Shown here piece by piece: positions 8,088-16,518 of a stretch of 42,713 nucleotides of DNA. Numbering within the stretch: the stretch's first letter is position 1; each line of letters starts with the position of its first letter. The stretch is from NCBI GenBank assembly GCA_028711215.1, contig JAQTSO010000011.1, positions 1-42,713 on the forward strand, written 5' to 3'. Below the pieces are notes generated by a model. It worked only from the letters and a program-made list of their open reading frames with translations. It was not told the origin of the DNA and did not search any database. This stretch comes from Endomicrobiaceae bacterium (GTDB taxonomy: Bacteria > Elusimicrobiota > Endomicrobiia > Endomicrobiales > Endomicrobiaceae). The translations under genes and the position numbers were made by a program.

Positions 8088-8794
8088 AATTAACAATTCT
8101 TGCAGAAGGCTCAACAAAGTGGCAGCGCTTTATAAGACGTTGGGGTGTTTCTTTTTTACTTGACGACGAGATTCTTTTTGATGCTTTCGGCAGAACAGAC
8201 ATATTTAAACAGAATCTTGATAAATTCAACGTAGATATACAACAAATAAAAACTGTTATTTTATCTCATGAACATTGGGATCATGTTAACGGATTTAAAT
8301 ATCTGTTAACATCACAAAAAGAAATGACGGTTTATGTGCCGGAAGGATTCAGCAAAAAAATAAAGGAAAGCATTTCTTCACCAAAAATTAAATTAATTGA
8401 AACAAACAAAATAACGGAAATTAAAAAGAATATTTTTATATCCGAAACCCTGTGCGGATATTTACACGGACATGAGATATGCGAACAGTCTCTTGTTGTA
8501 AAAACTGATAAAGGTTTATCGGTAATCTGCGGATGTGCACATCCCGGCATTGATAATATTGTAAAAAAAATTCAAACTGATTTTAAAGAAAATGTTTATT
8601 CACTTATCGGAGGATTTCATCTCAAAGACAGTGCAGATGAAGTTAATTCCCATATCATAAAAAATTTACAGGAAGCCGGAGTTAAAAGAATTATCCCTAT
8701 GCATTGCACAGGTAAACGAGCGGTTGAAACCATACATCAAGTATTCGGGTCCGGATTTATTCAAACTCAAGAAGGCGACGTAATAGAACTTTGA
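8084..8794 (+). CDS. metallo-beta-lactamase-fold hydrolase, pterin-synthase-like type
   Basis: A 236-residue metallo-beta-lactamase-fold protein with the motif H62-E-H64-W-D66-H67. The HEHWDH variant, the GGFHL segment and the MHCTGKRA segment near the C-terminus are typical of the subfamily that includes archaeal MJ0301-like proteins annotated as dihydropterin ribofuranosyl-aminobenzene phosphate synthases. In bacteria that pathway is normally absent and the true substrate is unknown. The start codon overlaps the previous stop. It is the last gene of the plus-strand run and is followed by a terminator hairpin 19 bases after the stop. Confidence 0.85.
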   Translation: MKLTILAEGSTKWQRFIRRWGVSFLLDDEILFDAFGRTDIFKQNLDKFNVDIQQIKTVILSHEHWDHVNGFKYLLTSQKEMTVYVPEGFSKKIKESISSPKIKLIETNKITEIKKNIFISETLCGYLHGHEICEQSLVVKTDKGLSVICGCAHPGIDNIVKKIQTDFKENVYSLIGGFHLKDSADEVNSHIIKNLQEAGVKRIIPMHCTGKRAVETIHQVFGSGFIQTQEGDVIEL

Positions 8795-8813
8795 AAATAT
8801 GTTTACAAAAAAA

Positions 8814-8843
8814 CACTCCTGATATTACTCAGGAGCGTTTTTT
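8814..8843. terminator. bidirectional intrinsic terminator
   Basis: CTCCTGA at 8816-8822 pairs perfectly with TCAGGAG at 8829-8835 around a 6-base loop. It is followed by a T-run (8838-8843) on the plus strand and preceded by an A-run (8807-8813), which acts as the T-run on the minus strand. It sits between two convergent genes and would stop both. Confidence 0.85.
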
Positions 8844-8853
8844 ATTTTAAATT

Positions 8854-9618
8854 TTATTTTTTCTTAACATCGGTTTTTGGCACATCCTTGGAAGGTGTGT
8901 CTTTTTTTAAGCATAAAAACCAGTCTATACATTTTACGTCTTTGTCTTTTGCAGTCATTCTTTCTTTAGCAACTCCGCAAGAACCGGGAGGAGGCACTAT
9001 AACATCATCTCCCGGTCTCCAATTGGCCGGCGTAGCAACACCATCGGCATCAGCTTTTTGAAGTGCCAGTATAATTCTTTTAATTTCATCAAAATTTCTT
9101 CCGGTTGATGACGGATAGTAAAGAATACAACGAATTTTTGCTTTAGGGTCTATTACAAATACAGCTCTTACCGCCTGTGTTGTTGAAGCATTTGGCTGTA
9201 TCATTCCGTATTTTTTAGCAATATCCATTTTTATGTCTTCGATAAGAGGAAATGTAACTTGAACATTCTTCATTTTATTATATTCAATTTCCTGAATTTT
9301 CCTAAGCCATGCAATATGAGCATAAATTGAATCAATTGATAATCCTATCAATTCTGTATTCAGTGCCTTAAATTCATCCATCATTGTTGCAAATGTCATG
9401 AATTCTGTTGTACAAACAGGAGTAAAATCTGCCGGATGTGAAAATAAAATAACCCATTTGCCTGTATAATCTGCCGGGAAATTAATGTCCCCTTGAGTTG
9501 TTTTTGCTTTAAATGCCGGTGCGTCATCACCGATTAAAGGCATCTTTGCAACATCTTCGGAGTAAACAAATGTTGCCAACACAAAACAGGCAACAAATGA
9601 CATCAAAATCTTTTTCAT
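8854..9618 (-). CDS. exported Prx6-type peroxiredoxin
   Basis: Reduces peroxides using a cysteine thiol. The core matches the archaeal/bacterial Prx6 (AhpC-TSA) family: peroxidatic C69 in PVCTTEF, preceded by SHPADFTP, and the long Prx6 C-terminal domain with C214, C230 and C236, which can supply a resolving cysteine. It is unusual in having a typical signal peptide (residues 1 to about 20, cleavage near VYS-ED), so the enzyme should act outside the cytoplasm. The C-terminus is extended by a lysine-rich tail. A very strong GGAGGAGGAG lies before the ATG, which suggests high expression. It converges with the plus-strand genes at the shared terminator. How it would be re-reduced in the periplasm is not evident from its neighbours. 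Confidence 0.9.
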   Translation of the reverse strand: MKKILMSFVACFVLATFVYSEDVAKMPLIGDDAPAFKAKTTQGDINFPADYTGKWVILFSHPADFTPVCTTEFMTFATMMDEFKALNTELIGLSIDSIYAHIAWLRKIQEIEYNKMKNVQVTFPLIEDIKMDIAKKYGMIQPNASTTQAVRAVFVIDPKAKIRCILYYPSSTGRNFDEIKRIILALQKADADGVATPANWRPGDDVIVPPPGSCGVAKERMTAKDKDVKCIDWFLCLKKDTPSKDVPKTDVKKK

Positions 9619-9701
9619 ACTCTCCTCCTCCCAACTTTTTATTGAAAAAAAGCCTGTGCTTACAATAAAAAATACATGCTGCCTTTTTTCATTTAATATA
9701 T

Positions 9702-10769
9702 TTATAAATACTTTATTATTTTTTTTACATACCGCCCAAATGATGCCATTGAATAATATTTTTCTACAATTTTAAAATTACGGGTTGATACTTTATTCCA
9801 AATATTTTTGTTTTGGTATAATTCTTCTGTTTTTTTAATAAATTTATCTGATTCCGGCGAAACCGATTGTTTTGACATCCCGATAATACCTTCATATCCG
9901 AAATTAGTTGAAACAACAGGCGTTTTTGATGCCATTGCATCCAAAACTTTCTTTTTGACACCTGCCCCGTATCTTAAAGGACATACCAAAACTCTGTATT
10001 TGGACAATTCTTTCGGAATATCTTTTATATTTTCTTTTGTTTTTACATTTTTATGTTTTTCCTTGAATACTTCTGCCCCTTTTCCCAAAATATAAAATTT
10101 AACTCCAGAATTATTTGCCAGAAACTGCGGAAAAATATTTCTAATAAAATAATTAACCGCATCTATGTTAGGTTTGTGACTAAAAAAACCAAAATAACAA
10201 ATATCTTTTCTTTGAGAAAAACTTTCATCTGTCTTTTTAACATCTGTACATGTAGGAATGACTATAATTTTTTTGTCAGGAAAATATTTTTTTAATTCTT
10301 TTTGTTCTTCATTGCTTATGGCAATCAAAATATCTGCCTGTTTATAGAATAACAGTTCTTTTGCCTTATATAATTTATTATTATCTGTATTTTCTATTTC
10401 AGACTGCGCCTGAGATTTTTTAAATCCGATTTCATGCACGTCAATTACCGAAGTTTTTACAAGTGACATATACTTATATACATCAAACGGCAAATCCCAG
10501 TATTTTTCAATCAAAAGTATTTCAATATTATTTTGTTTTACAAAACGGGAAAATTCATTTGTACTTTCCATGTTTTTTATAACTTGAATATTTTTTAATG
10601 TTTTTAAATATTTTTTGCCGGCAGGATTGTCTCTCAACGGCATAAAAAATATATTAAAACTCTTTGATAATTCTTTTGTAAGCGTAAACACACGCCAATC
10701 ACCGGCATTTGTATTAACTTGCGGAATCACCGGAGATATTACTAATATGTTTTGTTTTTTATTTTTCAT
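9702..10769 (-). CDS. GT4-like glycosyltransferase
   Basis: A 355-residue GT-B-fold glycosyltransferase, probably family 4. The N-terminal domain opens with NILVISPVIPQ. The C-terminal domain carries the sugar-nucleotide half: CYFGFFSHKPN (a GxxxxxKN-like strand), YILGKGAE, and the PLRYGAGVKKKVLDAMASKTPVVST stretch, where the expected acidic residue is replaced within GVKKKVLDAMA, as in many members. The sugar donor and acceptor are unknown. The frame opens at 10790, but the ATG at 10769 has AGGAT about 8 bases upstream and is preferred; it overlaps the preceding SGNH gene by 11 bases. With that gene and the SxtJ-like gene it forms an envelope or polysaccharide cassette. Confidence 0.8.
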   Translation of the reverse strand: MKNKKQNILVISPVIPQVNTNAGDWRVFTLTKELSKSFNIFFMPLRDNPAGKKYLKTLKNIQVIKNMESTNEFSRFVKQNNIEILLIEKYWDLPFDVYKYMSLVKTSVIDVHEIGFKKSQAQSEIENTDNNKLYKAKELLFYKQADILIAISNEEQKELKKYFPDKKIIVIPTCTDVKKTDESFSQRKDICYFGFFSHKPNIDAVNYFIRNIFPQFLANNSGVKFYILGKGAEVFKEKHKNVKTKENIKDIPKELSKYRVLVCPLRYGAGVKKKVLDAMASKTPVVSTNFGYEGIIGMSKQSVSPESDKFIKKTEELYQNKNIWNKVSTRNFKIVEKYYSMASFGRYVKKIIKYL

Positions 10770-11877
10770 CTTTTTTATCCTGTTCTTCAAAATGTTTTAG
10801 TAAAATCTTCGCTATTTCTTCGTTTGCTTTTTCATTTGGATGTACGTCATTTGGAATAATATACTTATAAGTAAATTTAGGAAGAATTATAAAATCTAAA
10901 TTAGTACTTTGCATTTTTTCTATAAATTCTTTTTCAAAACAAAATTGTTCATCATTCCATAATAAAACAGTAAATTTTGAATTGTATTTTTCTTTTATAA
11001 TTGAATCCATCTCTTCTAATGATTTTATGAAATAATTTTCATAGAAAGTTTCATTTTTATTCTCAATAAAATCTAAAAAAAATTCTCTAAATATATAACT
11101 TCTGGCAAAGGTATCCGTAAAAAATCCAAAAGGCTGTCGTATTTTTATAAATTTATTATTTTCATATACATAATTGTCAGAAGATTTATAAGAAAATTCA
11201 TCTGTGAAATTTCTTGTTATATGATCATAAATAGCCATATAAATAAAATGTTTTATTGGTTTATCCTGTTTAATAAAAAATTTTAATATGTCACTCTTAA
11301 GCATGTTCAATGCAGTGTTTGACCCGGATCCAGAAACACCGCAATTTAATACTCCGTATTTATAATTTAATTTTTTAGAAAAAATGTAAGGTAAAGTCTG
11401 AGTATCTTCCAACCCTACTCCATACGTAAAAGAACATCCTAAAAAAATATATTCTTTATCTGCACCCAAATCGCTTTTAGTGTATCTGAAGCCGTTTTGA
11501 TATCTTGTTTCATATACATCATAAACATTTGCTTCGTTCTCTTTCCGTACTAAATCAGTATTTAAAAAATGATATTCTTTATTGTTCAAATTATATTTTA
11601 AATGTCTTCTTTTATTCAAATCAGAAATGTCAATTTTTTCATTAAAAATAAAATCCATTATCTTTATAATAGATATGTTGCTGGATTCAGGAATTTTAAA
11701 ATATAAAGAATATTCTACAATAGACAAAACAAAAAATACTGAGAATAAAGACAAAAATATTTTTTTAAATATATTTCTTTTGGAAACGACGACAAATACC
11801 ATAAATAATACAGTCAACAAGATAAAAATATAAACAAACTCGTATCTAAAAAAATGATTTATAATTTGTTCTGACAT
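10759..11877 (-). CDS. membrane-anchored SGNH/GDSL-like hydrolase
   Basis: A 372-residue protein with two N-terminal hydrophobic segments (about residues 13-32 and 37-60) and then an SGNH-hydrolase-like domain. Block I is GCSFTYG with the presumed nucleophile S149. Block II is the G-V-S-G-S-G-S loop (residues 180-186). Block V is D344-V-H346, giving the Asp and His of the triad. Such membrane-tethered members often add or remove acyl groups on envelope glycans; the actual substrate is not known. It follows the SxtJ-like gene after 6 bases and overlaps the glycosyltransferase gene, so the three are surely cotranscribed. The base composition is even more AT-rich than nearby housekeeping genes. 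Confidence 0.75.
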   Translation of the reverse strand: MSEQIINHFFRYEFVYIFILLTVLFMVFVVVSKRNIFKKIFLSLFSVFFVLSIVEYSLYFKIPESSNISIIKIMDFIFNEKIDISDLNKRRHLKYNLNNKEYHFLNTDLVRKENEANVYDVYETRYQNGFRYTKSDLGADKEYIFLGCSFTYGVGLEDTQTLPYIFSKKLNYKYGVLNCGVSGSGSNTALNMLKSDILKFFIKQDKPIKHFIYMAIYDHITRNFTDEFSYKSSDNYVYENNKFIKIRQPFGFFTDTFARSYIFREFFLDFIENKNETFYENYFIKSLEEMDSIIKEKYNSKFTVLLWNDEQFCFEKEFIEKMQSTNLDFIILPKFTYKYIIPNDVHPNEKANEEIAKILLKHFEEQDKKDEK

Positions 11878-11883
11878 TTATAA

Positions 11884-12249
11884 TTACCACATTTTTTCAA
11901 AATCTTTTTTTTCGTATTTTTTATTGATATCTTTAAAATAGGAATGTTCTTTTTTATTGAAAAAATTGCCGACTTCTTTTTTATTAAATAGTCTGTAGCA
12001 CCATGCTACGGGCACCAAACAGAAATAATATGCAATAAAAATGACAATTTTTGTATTTATTTTACCGAGGAAGTGTGCGAATGCCATCCAAGATTTGGCA
12101 ATAATCAATGACAGTTTAGATATAAACAAACTTATAATAAGCAAAAGTATTGCCAATGTAAGAAACACTTTTAATTTAAAAATAACAAAGAAAAACAACA
12201 TCGCCAATACCAAAACGGACATCGTTTTTAATTCCTGAGTTTTATCCAT
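11884..12249 (-). CDS. SxtJ-like small membrane protein
   Basis: A 121-residue protein with two or three hydrophobic helices (about residues 11-43 and 64-86) and a charged C-terminus. The middle stretch resembles SxtJ-family membrane proteins: a tryptophan-phenylalanine segment followed by G-K-I-N-T, a hydrophobic helix and a VPVAWCYRL turn. In other genomes SxtJ is encoded with a carbamoyltransferase, a DUF5989 protein and an SGNH hydrolase. Here only the SGNH gene follows, and the other two are absent. A weak CGGGAA precedes the ATG. It begins the three-gene envelope cassette, 84 bases after ybaB. Function unknown; the family call comes from remembered pattern similarity. Confidence 0.6.
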   Translation of the reverse strand: MDKTQELKTMSVLVLAMLFFFVIFKLKVFLTLAILLLIISLFISKLSLIIAKSWMAFAHFLGKINTKIVIFIAYYFCLVPVAWCYRLFNKKEVGNFFNKKEHSYFKDINKKYEKKDFEKMW

Positions 12250-12333
12250 GATAAATTCCCGTTTGTTAATTTATAGTTTTTGCTCTGTTCTTTTAACGAT
12301 AGCCGTTATGTTTTTGACAATACCGATCTCTTA

Positions 12334-12633
12334 TCAGCTCAAGCCCGGAATATTCATTCCGCCCATAAACTGTTTTGATTCTTCAGCCATGACTTCCTGT
12401 GATTTTTTAACGGCTTCCTGCATCGCCGAAACCATAAGTTTTTCAACATCTTTAACTGATTTCTGCATTATATCTTCCGGAAGTTTTATATCTATTACTT
12501 CGCTTTTTGCATTTATTGTAATTATAATATTTTTATAATTAACTTCTATAACTTTTGCCTTTAATGCTCTTTCCATATCTTTTAGTTTGCTTCTCATTGA
12601 CATCGCTTCTTTCGCCATCTTAAATAATTCCAT
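12334..12633 (-). CDS. ybaB: YbaB/EbfC nucleoid-associated protein
   Basis: A 99-residue DNA-binding protein of the YbaB/EbfC family. The N-terminal helix (MELFKMAKEAMSMRSKLKDM) has the usual Met-rich start. A central three-strand sheet follows (VIEVNYKNIIITINAKSEVIDIKL), then C-terminal helices with MQEAVKKSQEV and a glycine-methionine tail. Members form tweezer-like dimers that coat DNA. GGAG lies 8 bases upstream of the ATG. In many bacteria ybaB sits between dnaX and recR; here it follows the coenzyme A disulfide reductase fusion after 66 bases, though the DNA polymerase subunit gene holB is in the same gene run. Confidence 0.88.
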   Translation of the reverse strand: MELFKMAKEAMSMRSKLKDMERALKAKVIEVNYKNIIITINAKSEVIDIKLPEDIMQKSVKDVEKLMVSAMQEAVKKSQEVMAEESKQFMGGMNIPGLS

Positions 12634-12699
12634 TGCAATTCTCCGATTTCTAAATTTTTATAATTCTAACAATTTGACCGTCTTTTTTCAATTTTGTTT

Positions 12700-15078
12700 T
12701 TAAATAAATAAATTACTGTTGGCATGCTCCGATTCGGATATATATTTGGCAACTCCCGCATATTCTATACCGTCTATAAGTTCTTCTTTTTTTATACCCA
12801 TAATATCCATTGACATTGTACATGCTATAAATTTAACGCCGTTTTTTTGTGCACTTTCAATAAGTTCTTTTAATGTAGTAACATTTTTCTTTTTCATTAT
12901 AAGCTTCATCATCCAAGTTCCGATACCGAACATATTCATTTTTGATAAAACTAATTTATCTGCACCTTTGGGCATCATCATAGAAAATATCTTGTCAATT
13001 AAAGACTTTTCTTTAGGATTTGAATGTGTTTTTCTTAAAACATTTAAACCCCAAAAAGTAAAAAACAACGTGACATCTTTTCCGCTTGCCTTAGCTCCGT
13101 TTGCGATAATCATTGAAGCCAAAACTTTATCCAAATCATTTGAAAAAACAACTATTGTCTGCCCGTTCAACGATTTTGTTATTTCCTGTTTTTTTGTTCC
13201 TTTTTGTATAACTGCTTTTACAACTCTTCCGTTATTTTCAACATTTACCAGCATATTACCGGTTGTATTGCACCAGCCTTCTATATCTGATCCGAATCCG
13301 CAGTCTGTTGTGGAAATTTCCAAAAGCTGTCCGTCTTTCATAGTTTTTATCGTACTTGCAAGTTTTATTATAGGTCCCGGACATTGCAACCCGCAGGCAT
13401 CAATTTTAATCATATCAGGACTGTTACCGACAGTTTCTTTCTTTTCGCTTTTATTCACGCTTAAAATTCCCGCCGTATCTTTCACAATTTCGTCATAAAG
13501 CATTTTACCGCCGGCAAAAGAATATACATTATCAAACCCGTTCTGTGTAAGCATTCTGCTGGCAATATAACTGCTAAACCCTTTTGCACAAAACAATATA
13601 ACTTTTTTATCTTTTGGTATTTCATTAAGACGACTCCTGAGCTCGGTGGCAGGAATACTTACCGCGCCTTCTATTGTTTTCATTTGAAATGATTCTGCCG
13701 GACGGGCATCAATTAAATAAGCATCCTTTAAGTCTTCATAAAAAGCAGGTTTTACAAGTCCTCTTAAAATATTGTCGCTTGCCATACCTAAAATATTTAC
13801 CGGGTCTTTTGCGCTTGAATAAGGAGGTGCATAGCATAACTCGCTGTCTAAAAGATTTTGAACTGTACCGCCAAGACGCATTATTGACGATATTACATCT
13901 ATCCTTTTATCAACTCCGTCAAATCCGGCACCTTGTGCTCCTAAAATTTTACCGTCATTTTGAAATATTAATTTGAGAGCTATCGGAGTTGAATCCGGAT
14001 AATAACCGGCGTGTGAATTGCTCCAGATTATAACTTTTTTGTAATCTGTTTTATTTTTTATAAGCTGCTTTTCATTATGCCCGACGCTTGCTATCGTTTT
14101 ATTGAATACTTTTACAATTGCTGCGGCCTGACTATTTTTATAAGTTGATTTTATACCGGCAATATTATCGGCGATTATTCTGCCCTGCCGGTTTGCAGGT
14201 CCGGCAAGCGGAACCAATGCCGGTTCATTTGTAACAAAATCCGTAATTTCAACGCCGTCTCCGCAGGCATAGATATTTTTGTCCGAAGTCTGCATTGAAG
14301 AATCAACTTTTATTGAACCGTATATCCCAAGTTCTAACCTACAGTCTTTTGCTATTTGAGTCTCGGGTTTAACTCCCACTGCCAGTACTGCAATATCGTA
14401 TTGTATTTTTCTGCCTGAATTTAATTCTAATTCATTTTCTCCGAACACTTTGACACCGTCGTTTAAAATTAAATTACAGCCGTGGTCTCTCATTTCATTC
14501 TGAGCAAAACATGCAATATCGCTGTCAACGGATGCAAGTATCTGCGGAAGCAATTCCACAAGAGATGTATTAAAACCCATTTCAATAAAATTCTCAGCCA
14601 TTTCAACACCTATAAAACCACCGCCCACAACGACCGCATTTTTTATATTGTTTACGGATGTAAACGCCTTTATTTTATCGGCATCTGAAAGAGTTCTGAC
14701 TGTAAATATTTTTGGGTTATCTATCCCTTTTACCGGTGGTTTTACCGCAGCGGCACCGAGCGCCAGCACCAGATTATCGTAAGATATTTCAGTTTCATTA
14801 TTAATTTTAACTTTTTTATTTTTTCTGTCTATTGAAGTAACTTTTGAATTGAGTTTTACGTCGACATTTAATAAATTTTTAAATGTCCCGGGATTTGAAA
14901 CTAATATCTTTTCTCTGTCGTTTATTACATCAGAACAATAATACGGAAGTCCGCAGTTTGCAATAGATATTTCATCTGTTGCCTCTAAAATCATAATTTC
15001 AGCTTTTTCATCAAGTCTTCTTAGTCTTGCGGCACAGCTTGCCCCGCTTGCCCCGCCGCCCACTATTATTGTTTTCAT
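12700..15078 (-). CDS. CoA-disulfide/persulfide reductase fused to rhodanese, TusA and DsrE-like domains
   Basis: A 792-residue four-part sulfur-trafficking enzyme. Residues from the first in-frame Met: an FAD/NAD(P)H pyridine-nucleotide-disulfide reductase (1-450; FAD motif GGGASG, redox C44 in IANCGLPYYC, NAD motif GGGFIG near 154, FAD-binding ACGDG near 273); rhodanese (about 450-540; active C499 in CAKGFSS); TusA (about 557-630; CGLQCPGP with C564 and C568); and a DsrE-like domain (about 640-794; C755). It probably reduces CoA-persulfide or polysulfide with NADH and hands sulfur between its domains. Two ATGs lie 6 bases apart; AGGAT is better spaced for the second (15078), which is used. 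It follows yqaA by only a few bases, at the end of a long operon. Confidence 0.92.
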   Translation of the reverse strand: MKTIIVGGGASGASCAARLRRLDEKAEIMILEATDEISIANCGLPYYCSDVINDREKILVSNPGTFKNLLNVDVKLNSKVTSIDRKNKKVKINNETEISYDNLVLALGAAAVKPPVKGIDNPKIFTVRTLSDADKIKAFTSVNNIKNAVVVGGGFIGVEMAENFIEMGFNTSLVELLPQILASVDSDIACFAQNEMRDHGCNLILNDGVKVFGENELELNSGRKIQYDIAVLAVGVKPETQIAKDCRLELGIYGSIKVDSSMQTSDKNIYACGDGVEITDFVTNEPALVPLAGPANRQGRIIADNIAGIKSTYKNSQAAAIVKVFNKTIASVGHNEKQLIKNKTDYKKVIIWSNSHAGYYPDSTPIALKLIFQNDGKILGAQGAGFDGVDKRIDVISSIMRLGGTVQNLLDSELCYAPPYSSAKDPVNILGMASDNILRGLVKPAFYEDLKDAYLIDARPAESFQMKTIEGAVSIPATELRSRLNEIPKDKKVILFCAKGFSSYIASRMLTQNGFDNVYSFAGGKMLYDEIVKDTAGILSVNKSEKKETVGNSPDMIKIDACGLQCPGPIIKLASTIKTMKDGQLLEISTTDCGFGSDIEGWCNTTGNMLVNVENNGRVVKAVIQKGTKKQEITKSLNGQTIVVFSNDLDKVLASMIIANGAKASGKDVTLFFTFWGLNVLRKTHSNPKEKSLIDKIFSMMMPKGADKLVLSKMNMFGIGTWMMKLIMKKKNVTTLKELIESAQKNGVKFIACTMSMDIMGIKKEELIDGIEYAGVAKYISESEHANSNLFI

Positions 15079-15087
15079 AACCATATC

Positions 15088-15699
15088 CTATTTTAATAAT
15101 TTTAATGCGAAAAAACCACCTACAAGAAGCACAACAAAAACTACTGTAAGTAAATTAAAATATTTTTCTATAAAGACCTGAATTTTTTCTCCGAATATTC
15201 TGATAAGTCCTGCAACAATAAAAAACCTCGCCGATCTGCCTATTGCAGAACCGATAAACAGTGAAAAAATTGAAATTTTAAACAGTCCTGCCGTAATTGT
15301 AATAGCTTTAAAAGGAATAGGCGTAAATGCGGCGGTAAATACGGTTATAAAAGCATGTTCCTGATATCTTTGCCTTAACATTTCAACTACATGCTGTAAA
15401 TTATACAAATCAACTATTTTTTGACCGACTAATTCAAATAAGGCATATCCTATATAATAACCGAGCATTGCCCCTAATATTGACCCGACTGAACATATTA
15501 AAGCAGTTCTGAACCACTTTTTTTTGTCTGATATAACCATAGGTATTAATAAAACATCGGGCGGTATCGGGAAAAATGAACTCTCGGCAAATGAAATACA
15601 AAACAAGGCATATTCCGCATATTTTGTTTTAGCCCAGTTAATAGTCCAGTCATACATCTTTCTTGAAAGCGTTAACGGATATGCCAAAATTTTGTTCAT
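15088..15699 (-). CDS. YqaA/DedA-type VTT-domain membrane protein
   Basis: A 203-residue inner-membrane protein of the VTT (SNARE-associated, DedA-like) superfamily, closest to the YqaA branch. Family marks are FAESSFFPIPPDVLLIP (about residues 37-53), a G-Y-Y-I-G helix, the re-entrant FTPIPFKAITITAGLF segment and the G-R-S-A-R-F motif near residue 160. DedA-family members influence membrane-lipid and undecaprenyl-phosphate recycling. The adjacent uppP gene, 10 bases upstream in the operon, fits a role in lipid-carrier turnover. AAGGA precedes the ATG. The substrate is not established. Confidence 0.88.
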   Translation of the reverse strand: MNKILAYPLTLSRKMYDWTINWAKTKYAEYALFCISFAESSFFPIPPDVLLIPMVISDKKKWFRTALICSVGSILGAMLGYYIGYALFELVGQKIVDLYNLQHVVEMLRQRYQEHAFITVFTAAFTPIPFKAITITAGLFKISIFSLFIGSAIGRSARFFIVAGLIRIFGEKIQVFIEKYFNLLTVVFVVLLVGGFFALKLLK

Positions 15700-15709
15700 T
15701 AATTAATCC

Positions 15710-16513
15710 TTATAAAAAATAGTAAAATATTAATAGAAATATACCAAAAACAATTCTGTACCATGCAAATATTTTAAAATCGTGTGTTGATATAAATTTG
15801 ATAAACCATTTTATAACAAATAAAGCGGATATAAAAGCCGCCGCAAAACCTATTGCTATCATTAAAATTGAATCTGTGTTAAGAACATCCGAACTTTTAT
15901 ATAAATCATAAAATGTTGCTGCAAACATTATCGGGATTGCCAGGAAAAATGAAAATTCAGCAGCCGCTTTTCTTGAAAGCCCCGAACAAACTCCGCCCAT
16001 TATTGTAGAGGCAGACCTTGAAACACCCGGTATAAGAGAAAGTATCTGGGAAAGCCCTACAACCAGTGCCGATTTTTTATCAATATCAAGTGCTTCGCCG
16101 GTTTTTTCTTTTATATTTAATTTTTCAATTATAATTATTGCTATACCGCCGAGTATTAAAGCAAAAGAAACTGTTACAGGATTAAACAAATAATCTTTGA
16201 TAACACTATGAAATAAAAAACCTATGATTGATGCCGGTAAAAAAGCTATCAATAAATTAACAGCAAACGAATAAGATTTTTTATCCGAAAAAATACTTAA
16301 TATTAATTTTAAAATTTTATCTCTGTATAACCATACTACTGCCAAAATAGCACCTAGTTGTATAACAACTTCAAACAATTTTGCAAATTCATTATTAAAA
16401 TTAAGCATATCGGAAGCGATAATAAGATGTCCTGTTGAGGAAACAGGAACAAACTCGGTTAATCCCTCAACAATACCTAAAATAATCAATTTTAAAACAA
16501 TGATTAATTCCAT
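15710..16513 (-). CDS. uppP: undecaprenyl-diphosphatase UppP (BacA)
   Basis: Dephosphorylates undecaprenyl pyrophosphate to regenerate the lipid carrier for peptidoglycan and other envelope glycans; integral inner-membrane enzyme. The 267 residues and seven to eight hydrophobic helices fit the family. Both active-site motifs are visible: GLTEFVPVSSTGH (about residues 17-29) and PGVSRSAST (about 161-169), holding the catalytic acidic, Ser and Arg residues. It lies 5 bases after gcvPB and 10 bases before yqaA. Its loss would be expected to raise bacitracin sensitivity. Confidence 0.96.
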   Translation of the reverse strand: MELIIVLKLIILGIVEGLTEFVPVSSTGHLIIASDMLNFNNEFAKLFEVVIQLGAILAVVWLYRDKILKLILSIFSDKKSYSFAVNLLIAFLPASIIGFLFHSVIKDYLFNPVTVSFALILGGIAIIIIEKLNIKEKTGEALDIDKKSALVVGLSQILSLIPGVSRSASTIMGGVCSGLSRKAAAEFSFFLAIPIMFAATFYDLYKSSDVLNTDSILMIAIGFAAAFISALFVIKWFIKFISTHDFKIFAWYRIVFGIFLLIFYYFL

Positions 16514-16518
16514 TTATA

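Noticed and set aside
12719-13498. 259-codon plus-strand frame opposite the CoA-disulfide reductase fusion gene
   Set aside because: It is antisense to a clear multidomain enzyme, has low-complexity Ser/Phe/Ile-rich sequence and no recognisable domain: a shadow frame.
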